Shown here piece by piece: positions 35,941 through 49,208 of a stretch of DNA of 64,000 nt. The notes under the pieces were generated by a model, which was not told the DNA's origin, did not search any database, and saw only the letters and a program-made list of their open reading frames with translations. A program made the translations under genes and the position numbers. Source of the DNA: Imbricaverruca yamaguchii (taxonomy: Eukaryota > Arthropoda > Thecostraca > Neoverrucidae); the NCBI GenBank assembly GCA_034440575.1, contig JAOTOL010001479.1:502501-566500 (forward strand). Reading direction: 5' to 3'. Positions within the stretch are counted from its first letter, which is position 1; each line of letters begins with the position of its first letter.

Positions 35941-36120
35941 TTGTTTATTGGTTCGTTCACGACACACTTTATGCACATTCACGGCTAATGGCGCCGCCTA
36001 TACTGTTTCGCCGGTGGGCCGCGGGATTGGGAAATGTCCTGAGTGGCGCTAGAGTCGAACCCGGGACCTTTGGTACCCATAGCCCGACGCCTTAACCGCT
36101 CGGCCATCCCCGCCCCACAC
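35941..36120 (-). mobile_element. tRNA-derived SINE, family A, reverse orientation
   Basis: Reverse complement of the 26777-26961 element: tail TTTATTGGTTCGTTCACGAC at the left, CGCGGGATTGGGAAATGTCC in the body, B box CGAACCCGGG near 36056, and A box CTTAACCGCTCGGCCATCCC at the right. The target duplication is AATAGCTGTTTGT (35928-35940) against AATATCTGTTTGT (36121-36133), one mismatch. Confidence 0.92.
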
Positions 36121-36133
36121 AATATCTGTTTGT

Positions 36134-37639
36134 GAGCGACACCTAGGTGGGCAGGACACGCCTCCGCAGCGAAGGCGAATCCAACTGAGTCACGTGTGCG
36201 CCGGGAATGACGCTGCGACACCGCTAATGACCCCTGGAGCGAGAGTAAACCGCCCGGGAATGGCACAAGCGATCCGGAGACAACAAGCCCGCCCGGGGCA
36301 GTACCGAGCGACAAGGGGTCGGGCCGAGGATACGGGCGGACTTGGAGCACGCCGGCGTGCGTCGAATGTGAACATTCCCTTGGTTCTGTGCACCGTTGTG
36401 TGCGGTGTCACGCTGCATTGTCGGCACATCTGCAGCACCGAACACAGTGAGAGCCCGCCGAGAATGTCGCTGCTGCCGTTTGGTATCGATATGCTTCGCT
36501 GGGTTCAGAGCATGGGATCAAAACCGATGGATCCCGGCCCAGTTTGCATGACGGATTGACAGCTGTGCCGTCCAGGCAACAGCTGCAGTTGTGGTGTTGT
36601 TGTGCGGGGTCCCGGCGCGCTTTAGATAGCCGGCGCTTCAAGTATTTAAATTTACATTTAAATTGCGACTACACTGCAACAGCAGTATCACTGTCAATCT
36701 CTGATCAGCTGTCCGACTGGCAATTCAGGACATGCAATGACCTCATGTCGTTCCCCGAACCCGTCTCTGCAGGGCTACTGTTGCCACCTGTACTTCCCTC
36801 GTCACTCGTACCACTTAGGCATCTGTCTAGCCGTCATTAGCCGAAGGTCACTTTATTCATTTCATCAATCCAATCGCTGATACAACGAAAATATAGCGCA
36901 CACGCTTTTCGAAAAATGAAGAGAAACATATCCTATCGGCTATCGGTGCAGGGTGAGCAGCCATGCCGTAATTGTTGAGAGAGCTCACGAAGTTGGAACC
37001 TGTCTATAGGTCTATAGGTAATAGACAGGTCAGACTGGATATTTAGTGGACCAGCAACGGTCCTGTGCAAAAACCTCACCGTGTGAAGCGCATAGCCTCT
37101 AACAATGCCTCTTTCATGGATCATATCAAACATTTGGTTTCCTAACTTGAACTCTCCACCTACTTCAAAACAATTTTTTTCCAAGATATAGTGTTTATCT
37201 ACATTACCCTTTGTCACCAATCATCATAGTCCTGGAACTGCTGAGCATTTGTTGTTCTTATTACGACATGGTAAACATGTGTTGAGATGACGTGAGAAGG
37301 CACCATGCATGTCAAACGCTGCACGATGAATGGCAATCCGCCGTCTGATAATAATCACACAGCAAATTCACAGAATATATGATAGATATTCCTCATATAG
37401 AAGTGCATCGTTTCCGGACATATTATATTTTGGCAGTCGACATATTGACCTACGTTGTTGATGATTGATGAGCATCACAACAGCGGTTGTTTACAAGTTG
37501 TGGTGCTACCCGAGTCAGGCGGCCGCACCAGAGCTGACCACCTTCTCCACCGCCGAACTAGTCTCTGTTTCAGCCGTATTTGAACTGTCGCCAAATGCAA
37601 ACGGTTGGCATTCGCCTCCCAGCTGCACCATCTGATTAA
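36134..37639. other. Unique DNA, nothing recognised
   Basis: GC-rich at 36180-36620. A minus frame of 95 codons (36933-37220) has protein-like composition, but I cannot place it in a family. Confidence 0.35.
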
Positions 37640-38105
37640 CCGGGTGCGAGGCAGATGTCCATGCTGTGCGAGGCAGGCATCCGTGTTATACGAGGAAGGC
37701 GTCCATGCTATGCGAGGCAGGCTTCCATGTTATTTGAGGGAGGCTTTCATGTCATACAAGGACATCTTCCATGTTATACGTTGCAGGCTTCCAGGTACGC
37801 CGGTGGTGAGGCCTATCCGAAGTCTCCCCCGGACGTATTGTCAGAGGCAGGCTTCTATGTTACACCAGACAGGCTTCTATGTTATACGAGGCAAACTGTC
37901 ATGTTATACGAGGCAGGCTTCCATGTACGCGGGTGGCGAGGCCTCCCTGATGTCATCCTCGGGGCGCATTTTCCGAGGCAGGCTTCCATGTTATACGAGG
38001 AAAACTTCCATATGCTTTACGAGGCAGGCTCCCATGTACCGGGTGGCGAGGCCTCTCCGGTGTTATCCTCCGTACGTATTTTCCGAGGCGAGTTTTCATG
38101 CAGGC
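37640..38105. repeat. 22-bp minisatellite with ~120-bp higher-order period
   Basis: The basic unit is TTATACGAGGCAGGCTTCCA plus TG (37686, 37708 and 37730 are 22 bp apart). Every few units a longer block TACGCGGGTGGCGAGGCCTC ... CGTATTTTCCGAGGC is inserted, near 37796, 37925 and 38037. Open plus frames (183 and 220 codons) merely read through it. Confidence 0.93.
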
Positions 38106-40182
38106 AGCGCAGCGCGCGGCGGTGGCAGCCACTGCGCACGGACCGCCAACCGATGAGTACAGAGGTCACGTGCCGGCTGCACCACCAAGGCCGTACGCCT
38201 CGACAAAACAATGGACACCACGGCCGTATCGCAAGCCATTGCTTTCAGCAGAACAGCCTGCACGCGCAACGAGAACTGCTGCCGAGGTGTCGTCATGTGT
38301 GGACCGTGCAGGGTTGATAGGCATCAGGGGACGGCCAAGCGATCTCAAGTGTGCGCCGCTAATTTTGTATGGATATTGTCATGATGCGATGGTATACGTT
38401 CAGCGTTAGCATTGCATAGGAAAGGATTCCTTGCGAGTGCAACGTACCGAAGTGCAGCAATGACTTGAATCGCAGGAAGTGTCGCATTATATGGATTTAA
38501 ACCCGGAACATTTCATTGGAGAAGCTTTGTACTTCAGCTGCTGACAGTATGAGCATCATCATTAAATGAAGCATAGTAAGGCTTCATTTAATACAAGTCC
38601 GATGTTGCGTTAGAGTACTAATTGAGTTTGGCATGTCCTCGGATCGAGAGGTTAAGAACCGGTTAAGAGCGTATATCGGTCTAGAGCCTCTGCACTTTGA
38701 AGGTGCGCTATTAGTTATGACAACGATTAAGGGGAAAACTAAGCTGTCTGACTCGTTTGCTACTGGCGATCACAAAACCCCGCGACAGTACCTTTGCAGA
38801 TTATTGTTGAAGAAGCTTCTGGCGATAACGAGTTACCCGCTGCGGTGTTTATGTCCATGCTTTTAATACGAGCTTCATCTCCATAAAACTATACGTGGTG
38901 TCCGATTTGGGTGTGGGATGAAATGCATGGCAACACAGAGCCAATATTAAGATTGTTATGATCGGTTCTAGCATGAAGGTAAGTGCCTGGCATAATACAC
39001 GAATACGTCTGAATGACTTTAGCCCACCATTGATCATGAACGACTGGGACGATGGCAAACAAGCGCCCGTGACCCGAAAACTCACGATCGTGCCGATTCC
39101 TGTTGCCGGACAAAATGTGAAACGTGTACTCATAGCGCCAATGCTGGCTGGATAACTACGTTAGCTTGCTTTGTTCTGTACATATCCACCGGACTTGGCA
39201 CCAATGCTACATAATTGCATCTTATTTGGTCAAATTATAACAAACGACTGCAGGGTAATTATTGTAATATCGCTGAGAAGATAAATCGCCGCATCATTCA
39301 CGGAGCTCAGCTCCGTTTTAGGCTTCGTGCAGTCTGCGCTGCGGTGATATTTAATCAAGGAAGCAGCTTGGGGTAATTTGTTATGTTGAATCAAAATCCG
39401 GATGAATTATCCCAATAATTATACTTTGGGAAAAACCACGTATTCTGTGCATATATGCCGAAGACCAGATGTTTTCGAACCAGAAACAAGCTGCAGAATA
39501 TGGATGATTCCTGTTGGGAACGGGACGTCATCAAAGTTCTGTGTCAGTGAAAGGGCAACAAAGATACATAAGGTGCTGAGAAAAATGGCATCGTACACTT
39601 TTTGTTCTTCATGCTCCAATATTGCTAACAACTTTCCGTAGACTACAAATATATACCTGGGCACTACCAGTTAGTTTTTTTAAATACATAATACTAGGTC
39701 ATGCCATCAACCGGTAAAGACGGACCCAGAAAGGTTTCACGGTGTTACTAAACGAGTCTCCTGATATTTAACCAATTTTTTCCTGAAAATGTCACTGTTG
39801 AAAGCGGCGCATTGCCTTTAACCGTAATAAGCATACTGAACAACATTAACAGTTTGAAAGTTGCAAACCGCAATTCCAAAGCAAGCCAGCCCAATTTGAA
39901 GGAAACATAACTGATGTAACATTTAGTTACGATTAGTACCCGCCTAAACAGTATCCATTATTTTCATACCTAAGCCTTCACTAAACGTTAATTATCTAGT
40001 TCTCATGGGTCAATTTTAATTGCAACTAATAGCATTATTTGGATAGGCAAACCAATGGTAAAACACACGTTTGAATGGGCAGGTCAATGCCATTTGCCGT
40101 CAATGTCATTCGAGTCTGCTTTACATCAGTGCTACTTGACATGCAATAATGCATGGTCCACATGTGCACCGTGTAGTACTGG
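38106..40182. other. Unique DNA, nothing recognised
   Basis: Mostly AT-rich after 38400. No reading frame above 125 codons outside the array and no repeats were recognised. Confidence 0.4.
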
Positions 40183-43100
40183 CATGAAGCTTGACACGTG
40201 CCTTGACGTCCCCGGTGCACTGTGTCCCAGTGTCGGGAGTGATGTGCCGACACCACACATGAAGCTTGACACGTGCCTTGACGTCCCCGGTGCACTGTGT
40301 CCCAGTGTCGGGAGTGGTGTGCCGACACCACACATGAAGCTTGACACGTGCCTTGACGTCCCTGGTGCACTGTGTCCCAGTGTCAGGAGTGGTGTGCCGA
40401 CACCACACATGAAGCTTGACACGTGCCTTGACGTCCATGGTGCACTGTGTCCCAGTGTCAGGAGTGGTGTGCCGACACCAGGCATGAAGCTTGACACGTG
40501 CCTTGACGTCCACGGTGCACTGTGTCCCAGTGTCGGGAGTGGTGTGCCGACACCAGACATGAAGCTTGACACGTGCCTTGACGTCCCGGTGCACTGTGTC
40601 CCAGTGTCGGGAGTGGTGTGCCGACACCAACATGAGGCTTGACACGTGCCTTGACGTCCCCGGTGCACTGTGTCCCAGTGTCGGGAGTGATGTGCCGACA
40701 CCACACATGAAGTTTGACACGTGCCTTGACGTCCCCGGTGCACTGTGTCCCAGTGTCAGGAGTGGTGTGCCGACACCACACATGAGGCTTGACACGTGCC
40801 TTGACGTCCATGGCGCACTGTGTCCCAGTGTTGTGAGTGGTGTGCCGACACCACACATGAAGTTTGACACGTGCCTTGACGTCCCTGGTGCACTGTGTCC
40901 CAGTGTTGAGTGGTGTGCCGACACTACACATGAAGTTTGACACGTGCCTTGACGTCCATGGCGCACTGTGTCCCAGTGTTGGAGTGGTGTGCCGACACCA
41001 CACATGAAGCTTGACACGTGCCTTGACGTCCATGGTGCACTGTGTCCCAGTGTCAGGAGTGGTGTGCCGACACCACACATGAAGCTTGACACGTGCCTTG
41101 ACGTCCCCGGTGCACTGTGTCCCAGTGTCGGGAGTGGTGTGCCGACACCACACATGAAGCTTGACACGTGCCTTGACGTCCCCGGTGCACTGTGTCCCAG
41201 TGTCAGGAGTGGTGTGCCGACACCACACATGAAGCTTGACACGTGCCTTGACGTCCCCGGTGCACTGTGTCCCAGTGTCGGGAGTGGTGTGCCGACACCA
41301 GACATGAAGCTTGACACGTGCCTTGACGTCCATGGCGCACTGTGTCCCAGTGTTGTGAGTGGTGTGCCGACACCACACATGAAGCTTGACACGTGCCTTG
41401 ACGTCCTCGGTGCACTGTGTCCCAGTGTCAGGAGTGGTGTGCCTACACCACACATGAAGCTTGACACGTGCCTTGACGTCCATGGCGCACTGTGTCCCAG
41501 TGTCAGGAGTGGTGTGCCGACACCACACATGAAGCTTGACACGTGCCTTGACGTCCCCGGTGCACTGTGTCCCAGTGTCAGGAGTGGTGTGCCGACACCA
41601 CACATGAAGCTTGACACGTGCCTTGACGTCCCCGGTGCACTGTGTCCCAGTGTCAGGAGTGGTGTGCCGACACCACACATGAAGCTTGACACGTGCCTTG
41701 ACGTCCCCGGTGCACTGTGTCCCAGTGTCAGGAGTGGTGTGCCGACACCACACATGAAGCTTGACACGTGCCTTGACGTCCCTGGTGCACTGTGTCCCAG
41801 TGTCAGGAGTGGTGTGCCGACACCACACATGAAGCTTGACACGTGCCTTGACGTCCCTGGTGCACTGTGTCCCAGTGTCGGGAGTGGTGTGCCGACACCA
41901 CACATGAAGTTTGACACGTGCCTTGACGTCCCTGGTGCACTGTGTCCCAGTGTCAGGAGTGGTGTGCCGACACCACACATGAAGCTTGACACGTGCCTTG
42001 ACGTCCCCGGTGCACTGTGTCCCAGTGTCAGGAGTGGTGTGCCGACACCAGACATGAAGCTTGACACGTGCCTTGACGTCCCTGGTGCACTGTGTCCCAG
42101 TGTCAGGAGTGGTGTGCCGACACCACACATGAAGCTTGACACGTGCCTTGACGTCCCTGGTGCACTGTGTCCCAGTGTCAGGAGTGGTGTGCCGACACCA
42201 CACATGAAGCTTGACACGTGCCTTGACGTCCACGGCGCACTGTGTCCCAGTGTCAGGAGTGGTGTGCCGACACCACACATGAAGCTTGACACGTGCCTTG
42301 ACGTCCCTGGTGCACTGTGTCCCAGTGTCAGGAGTGGTGTGCCGACACCACACATGAAGCTTGACACGTGCCTTGACGTCCCCGGTGCACTGTGTCCCAG
42401 TGTCAGGAGTGGTGTGCCGACACCACACATGAAGCTTGACACGTGCCTTGACGTCCCCGGTGCACTGTGTCCCAGTGTCGGGAGTGGTGTGCCGACACCA
42501 CACATGAAGCTTGACACGTGCCTTGACGTCCCTGGTGCACTGTGTCCCAGTGTCAGGAGTGGTGTGCCGACACCACACATGAAGCTTGACACGTGCCTTG
42601 ACGTCCCCGGTGCACTGTGTCCCAGTGTCAGGAGTGGTGTGCCGACACCACACATGAAGCTTGACACGTGCCTTGACGTCCATGGCGCACTGTGTCCCAG
42701 TGTTGTGAGTGGTGTGCCGACACCACACATGAAGCTTGACACGTGCCTTGACGTCCCCGGTGCACTGTGTCCCAGTGTTGTGAGTGGTGTGCCGACACCA
42801 CACATGAAGCTTGACACGTGCCTTGACGTCCATGGCGCACTGTGTCCCAGTGTTGTGAGTGGTGTGCCGACACCACACATGAAGCTTGACACGTGCCTTG
42901 ACGTCCATGGCGCACTGTGTCCCAGTGTTAAGAGTGGTGTGCCGACACCAGACAGAAGCTTGACACGTGCCTTGACGTCCCCGGTGCACTGTGTCCCAGT
43001 GTTGAGAGTGGTGTGCCGACACCGGACATGAAGCTTGACACGTGCCTTGACGTCCCCGGTGCACTGTGTCCCAGTGTTGTGAGTGGTGTGCCGACACCAG

Positions 43101-46100
43101 ACATGAAGCTTGACACGTGCCTTGACGTCCACGGCGCACTGTGTCCCAGTGTCAGGAGTGGTGTGCCGACACCACACATGAAGCTTGACACGTGCCTTGA
43201 CGTCCCTGGTGCACTGTGTCCCAGTGTCAGGAGTGGTGTGCCGACACCACACATGAAGCTTGACACGTGCCTTGACGTCCACGGCGCACTGTGTCCCAGT
43301 GTCGGGAGTGGTGTGCCGACACCACACATGAAGCTTGACACGTGCCTTGACGTCCCCGGTGCACTGTGTCCCAGTGTCAGGAGTGGTGTGCCGACACCAC
43401 ACATGAAGCTTGACACGTGCCTTGACGTCCCCGGTGCACTGTGTCCCAGTGTCAGGAGTGGTGTGCCGACACCACACATGAAGCTTGACACGTGCCTTGA
43501 CGTCCACGGCGCACTGTGTCCCAGTGTCGGGAGTGGTGTGCCGACACCACACATGAAGCTTGACACGTGCCTTGACGTCCACGGCGCACTGTGTCCCAGT
43601 GTCGGGAGTGGTGTGCCGACACCAGACATGAAGCTTGACACGTGCCTTGACGTCCACGGCGCACTGTGTCCCAGTGTCGGGAGTGGTGTGCCGACACCAC
43701 ACATGAAGCTTGACACGTGCCTTGACGTCCCCGGTGCACTGTGTCCCAGTGTTGGAGTGGTGTGCCGACACCACACATGAAGCTTGACACGTGCCTTGAC
43801 GTCCCTGGTGCACTGTGTCCCAGTGTCAGGAGTGGTGTGCCGACACCACACATGAAGCTTGACACGTGCCTTGACGTCCCTGGTGCACTGTGTCCCAGTG
43901 TCGGGAGTGGTGTGCCGACACCACACATGAAGCTTGACACGTGCCTTGACGTCCCCGGTGCACTGTGTCCCAGTGTCAGGAGTGGTGTGCCGACACCAGA
44001 CATGAAGCTTGACACGTGCCTTGACGTCCCTGGTGCACTGTGTCCCAGTGTCGGGAGTGGTGTGCCGACACCACACATGAAGCTTGACACGTGCCTTGAC
44101 GTCCATGGCGCACTGTGTCCCAGTGTTGTGAGTGGTGTGCCGACACCACACATGAAGCTTGACACGTGCCTTGACGTCCCCGGTGCACTGTGTCCCAGTG
44201 TCAGGAGTGGTGTGCCGACACCAGACATGAAGCTTGACACGTGCCTTGACGTCCACGGTGCACTGTGTCCCAGTGTCAGGAGTGGTGTGCCGACACCAGA
44301 CATGAAGCTTGACACGTGCCTTGACGTCCCTGGTGCACTGTGTCCCAGTGTCGGGAGTGGTGTGCCGACACCAGACATGAAGCTTGACACGTGCCTTGAC
44401 GTCCACGCGCACTGTGTCCCAGTGTCAGGAGTGGTGTGCCGACACCAGACATGAAGCTTGACACGTGCCTTGACGTCCCCGGTGCACTGTGTCCCAGTGT
44501 CGGGAGTGGTGTGCCGACACCACACATGAAGCTTGACACGTGCCTTGACGTCCCTGGTGCACTGTGTCCCAGTGTCGGGAGTGGTGTGCCGACACCAGAC
44601 ATGAAGCTTGACATGTGCCTTGACGTCCACGTCGCACTGTGTCCCAGTGTCAGGAGTGGTGTGCCGACACCACACATGAAGCTTGACACGTGCCTTGACG
44701 TCCCTGGTGCACTGTGTCCCAGTGTCAGGAGTGGTGTGCCGACACCAGACATGAAGCTTGACACGTGCCTTGACGTCCCCGGTGCACTGTGTCCCAGTGT
44801 CAGGAGTGGTGTGCCGACACCACACATGAAGCTTGACACGTGCCTTGACGTCCCCGGTGCACTGTGTCCCAGTGTCAGGAGTGGTGTGCCGACACCACAC
44901 ATGAAGCTTGACACGTGCCTTGACGTCCCCGGTGCACTGTGTCCCAGTGTCAGGAGTGGTGTGCCGACACCAGACATGAAGCTTGACACGTGCCTTGACG
45001 TCCCCGGTGCACTGTGTCCCAGTGTCGGGAGTGGTGTGCCGACACCAGACATGAAGCTTGACACGTGCCTTGACGTCCCCGGTGCACTGTGTCCCAGTGT
45101 CAGGAGTGGTGTGCCGACACCACACATGAAGCTTGACACGTGCCTTGACGTCCCTGGTGCACTGTGTCCCAGTGTCATGAGTGGTGTGCCGACACCAGAC
45201 ATGAAGCTTGACACGGGCCTTGACGTCCCCGGTGCACTGTGTCCCAGTGTTGTGAGTGGTGTGCCGACACCACACATGAAGCTTGACACGTGCCTTGACG
45301 TCCATGGCGCACTGTGTCCCAGTGTTGTGAGTGGTGTGCCGACACCACACATGAAGCTTGACACGTGCCTTGACGTCCCCGGTGCACTGTGTCCCAGTGT
45401 TGTGAGTGGTGTGCCGACACCACACATGAAGCTTGACACGTGCCTTGACGTCCATGGCGCACTGTGTCCCAGTGTTGTGAGTGGTGTGCCGACACCACAC
45501 ATGAAGCTTGACACGTGCCTTGACGTCCATGGCGCACTGTGTCCCAGTGTTGAGAGTGGTGTGCCGACACCAGACATGAAGCTTGACACGTGCCTTGACG
45601 TCCCCGGTGCACTGTGTCCCAGTGTCGGGAGTGGTGTGCCGACACCACACATGAAGCTTGACACGTGCCTTGACGTCCCCGGTGCACTGTGTCCCAGTGT
45701 CGGGAGTGGTGTGCCGACACCACACATGAAGCTTGACACGTGCCTTGACGTCCCCGGTGCACTGTGTCCCAGTGTCGGGAGTGGTGTGCCGACACCACAC
45801 ATGAAGCTTGACACGTGCCTTGACGTCCCCGGTGCACTGTGTCCCAGTGTTGAGAGTGGTGTGCCGACACCGGACATGAAGCGTGACACGTGCCTTGACG
45901 TCCCCGGTGCACTGTGTCCCAGTGTTGTGAGTGGTGTGCCGACACCAGACATGAAGCTTGACACGTGCCTTGACGTCCACGGCGCACTGTGTCCCAGTGT
46001 TGAGAGTGGTGTGCCGACACCACACATGAAGCTTGACACGTGCCTTGACGTCCCTGGTGCACTGTGTCCCAGTGTCAGGAGTGGTGTGCCGACACCACAC

Positions 46101-47598
46101 ATGAAGTTTGACACGTGCCTTGACGTTCACGGCGCACTGTGTCCCAGTGTCGGGAGTGGTGTGCCGACACCACACATGAAGCTTGACACGTGCCTTGACG
46201 TCCCCGGTGCACTGTGTCCCAGTGTCAGGAGTGGTGTGCCGACACCACACATGAAGCTTGACACGTGCCTTGACGTCCCCGGTGCACTGTGTCCCAGTGT
46301 CAGGAGTGGTGTGCCGACACCACACATGAAGTTTGACACGTGCCTTGACGTCCACGGTGCACTGTGTCCCAGTGTCGGGAGTGGTGTGCCGACACCACAC
46401 ATGAAGCTTGACACGTGCCTTGACGTCCATGGCGCACTGTGTCCCAGTGTCGGGAGTGGTGTGCCGACACCAGACATGAAGCTTGACACTGCCTTGACGT
46501 CCACGGTGCACTGTGTCCCAGTGTCGGGAGTGGTGTGCCGACACCACACATGAAGCTTGACACGTGCCTTGACGTCCACGGTGCACTGTGTCCCAGTGTT
46601 GTGAGTGGTGTGCCGACACCACACATGAAGCTTGACACGTGCCTTGACGTCCCTGGTGCACTGTGTCCCAGTGTCAGGAGTGGTGTGCCGACACCCACAT
46701 GAAGTTTGACACGTGCCTTGACGTCCCTGGTGCACTGTGTCCCAGTGTCGGGAGTGGTGTGCCGACACCACACATGAAGCTTGACACGTGCCTTGACGTC
46801 CCCGGTGCACTGTGTCCCAGTGTCGGGAGTGGTGTGCCGACACCAGACATGAAGCTTGACACGTGCCTTGACGTCCCTGGTGCACTGTGTCCCAGTGTCG
46901 GGAGTGGTGTGCCGACACCACACATGAAGCTTGACACGTGCCTTGACGTCCACGGCGTACTGTGTCCCAGTGTTGTGAGTGGTGTGCCGACACCACACAT
47001 GAAGCTTGACATGTGCCTTGACGTCCCTGGTGCACTGTGTCCCAGTGTCAGGAGTGGTGTGCCGACACCAGACATGAAGCTTGACACGTGCCTTGACGTC
47101 CACGGCGCACTGTGTCCCAGTGTCAGGAGTGGTGTGCCGACACCAGACATGAAGCTTGACACGTGCCTTGACGTCCCGGTGCACTGTGTCCCAGTGTCGG
47201 GAGTGGTGTGCCGACACCAGACATGAAGCTTGACACGTGCCTTGACGTCCACGTCGCACTGTGTCCCAGTGTCAGGAGTGGTGTGCCGACACCAGACATG
47301 AAGCTTGACACGTGCCTTGACGTCCCCGGTGCACTGTGTCCCAGTGTCAGGAGTGGTGTGCCGACACCACACATGAAGCTTGACACGTGCCTTGACGTCC
47401 CCGGTGCACTGTGTCCCAGTGTCAGGAGTGGTGTGCCGACACCACACATGAAGCTTGACACGTGCCTTGACGTCCCCGGTGCACTGTGTCCCAGTGTCAG
47501 GAGTGGTGTGCCCTCACCACACATGAAGCTTGACACGTGCCTTGACGTCCCTGGTGCACTGTGTCCCAGTGTCGGGAGTGGTGTGCCGACACCAGACG
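40183..47598. repeat. 75-bp minisatellite, about 99 units (7.4 kb)
   Basis: The unit runs CATGAAGCTTGACACGTGCC, TTGACGTCCCCGGTGCACTG, TGTCCCAGTGTCGGGAGTGG, TGTGCCGACACCACA. Each intact unit has AAGCTT, CACGTG and TGACGTC. GTGTCGG and CCGACAC can pair around a 10-base loop. Variation is concentrated at three places: CCCCGGT/CCCTGGT/CCACGGY/CCATGGC, GTCGGGAG/GTCAGGAG/GTTGTGAG/GTTGAGAG, and CACACATG/CAGACATG. Because 75 is divisible by three and the unit lacks stops in several frames, open frames up to 1230 codons appear on both strands. They are broken wherever a unit has an indel and show no sign of constraint, so I do not call a gene. Block-level structure is described in the findings. Confidence 0.98.
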
Positions 47599-49200
47599 TC
47601 AGTCAGGTCTCCCAGTGTGTGGAGTTTAGCAGTTGTGTGCACTTGGAACCTTAGGTATCCCTTCAGCGGACATTCGCCATGGGATTTGGCCGGGTGTCGC
47701 AGTAGCCAACTGTCCTCATCCTGTTACTGAACTGTTAGCCAGCTGAATTTAGCGTCGTTGACAAGTGATGCGTTAGCCTGACGCACTGGCGGATCTAAGG
47801 GGTCATGCCCTCCCCTTCCAAAATAGGCCGACGTGTGCCGAAATTTTGCACTAAAATGTGATTTTTTTTAATGTACACACATTTTATTAGATGAAAGTTG
47901 TCTCAAGCAGACGTCACGAATAGCAACTGCTCAAATCCGAAGTATTTGGAAATCGGATAAATATGTTCTCAATTCCCCCCCCCCCAATCGGTCCTCTGGC
48001 CCTTGTGGATTGACCATATTTTGATGACGTCATAGCTCCGTGACGGAACATGATCTAGCAATAATGTTTACAAAAATATACGAAAAATACGCTCCTTGGG
48101 GGACTGAAAGTTTCACTGTGTTCCGTTCAGCGGTTTGGAAGCTGTCCACGAAGAAACTTCTGGGGACGCATCCCCCCACTCCATTGGCGAGGATTAATTG
48201 ACATGCACCATTTTGGCGTGTGCATGTGTGATGCAAGGCCCTGGTTATGCACTGGGCTGCAGTCTTCACGCAATAAAGCTCCCGAGTTGACCCATGAGAT
48301 AATGTATGCATGCTGCGCCGGAGGGCATGCACTGAGTTCTGTCCAGTCAAACTGATCATTTGCTTCTCCTGGGATGTTAATATTTATTCAGTCAGGGGCG
48401 CTGCCAGCATATCCTTAAGGAGCCAAACTCCGAAAATGTGATAATATAGGCAACGTTCTCGGCGCGCTGAACATTCATGACTTTGGGTGGTAAAATCTGC
48501 AAAAATCTTGTTTGACCTAGTATATTTTCGTTGCCAAGGAACGGGTGAGCCCCGGGCACATTCCATTCCAATTTCAAGGGAAGTTAAAATTTGTCGCAGC
48601 TTCTTCAAATTGTGTCCTGGTGAATTCTGGTACCCTGCTATGTTGTGCATGCAGTCAGGAGATGTTCAAAGCACAGACAGACAGTCGCTCTTAAACAATA
48701 GAACTGAATATAATTGTCGCTGGGTGTAGTAACGGGGCTGATGGAAGTATTGAGGCCTCCCCACTACCAAAACTTTCGGTGATAATTTGCGGAATGTGTG
48801 AAAGAAAGCTTTCCAAAATGATTGAAGCATTTCCTCAAGCATTTTCCAGCTCGATTAATCTAGTACACTTTCATAAAGCCTATGGCTAAGGATGAAAGAC
48901 ATGGTTAAAGGACATGAGGACTCGAGTCTCTCCGAAGTATGTCAACGCTGGTAAGCTCTCATTCAATGGTTTTAGCCGGAGGATCCCTGTCCCTGGATTT
49001 ATCCGGAGGATACCCAAGAACTTGCGTATTTAACTCGCACTTTGGGGCGTTGATTTCTGTAAATTATCTTGGAGGCATAATACGTGGGCGCAATGGGTGG
49101 GGACAAATTGACTGGAGGCACACTCCATACGGTCGCTGTGTGGGGGAGCCGACATTAAGGGGGAACATTCCCCTTCAAAAACATGCAAAGCAACATCGAA
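47599..49200. other. Unique DNA with possible old transposon ends
   Basis: CACTGGCGGATCTAAGGGG near 47783 and TCAGGGGCGCTGCCAGC near 48394 look like the outer ends of old DNA transposons. I found no matching pair of terminal repeats. A homopolymer of C lies at 47975-47985. No gene was recognised. Confidence 0.3.
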
Positions 49201-49208
49201 GCAAGCAT

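Noticed and set aside
40183..47598. CRISPR-like array
   Set aside because: Units abut with no unique spacers, and the context is eukaryotic.
40121..47654. Open frames of 600-1230 codons on both strands
   Set aside because: Produced by a stop-poor 75-bp unit (25 codons). Several frames on both strands are open at once, and single-base indels break them without compensation.
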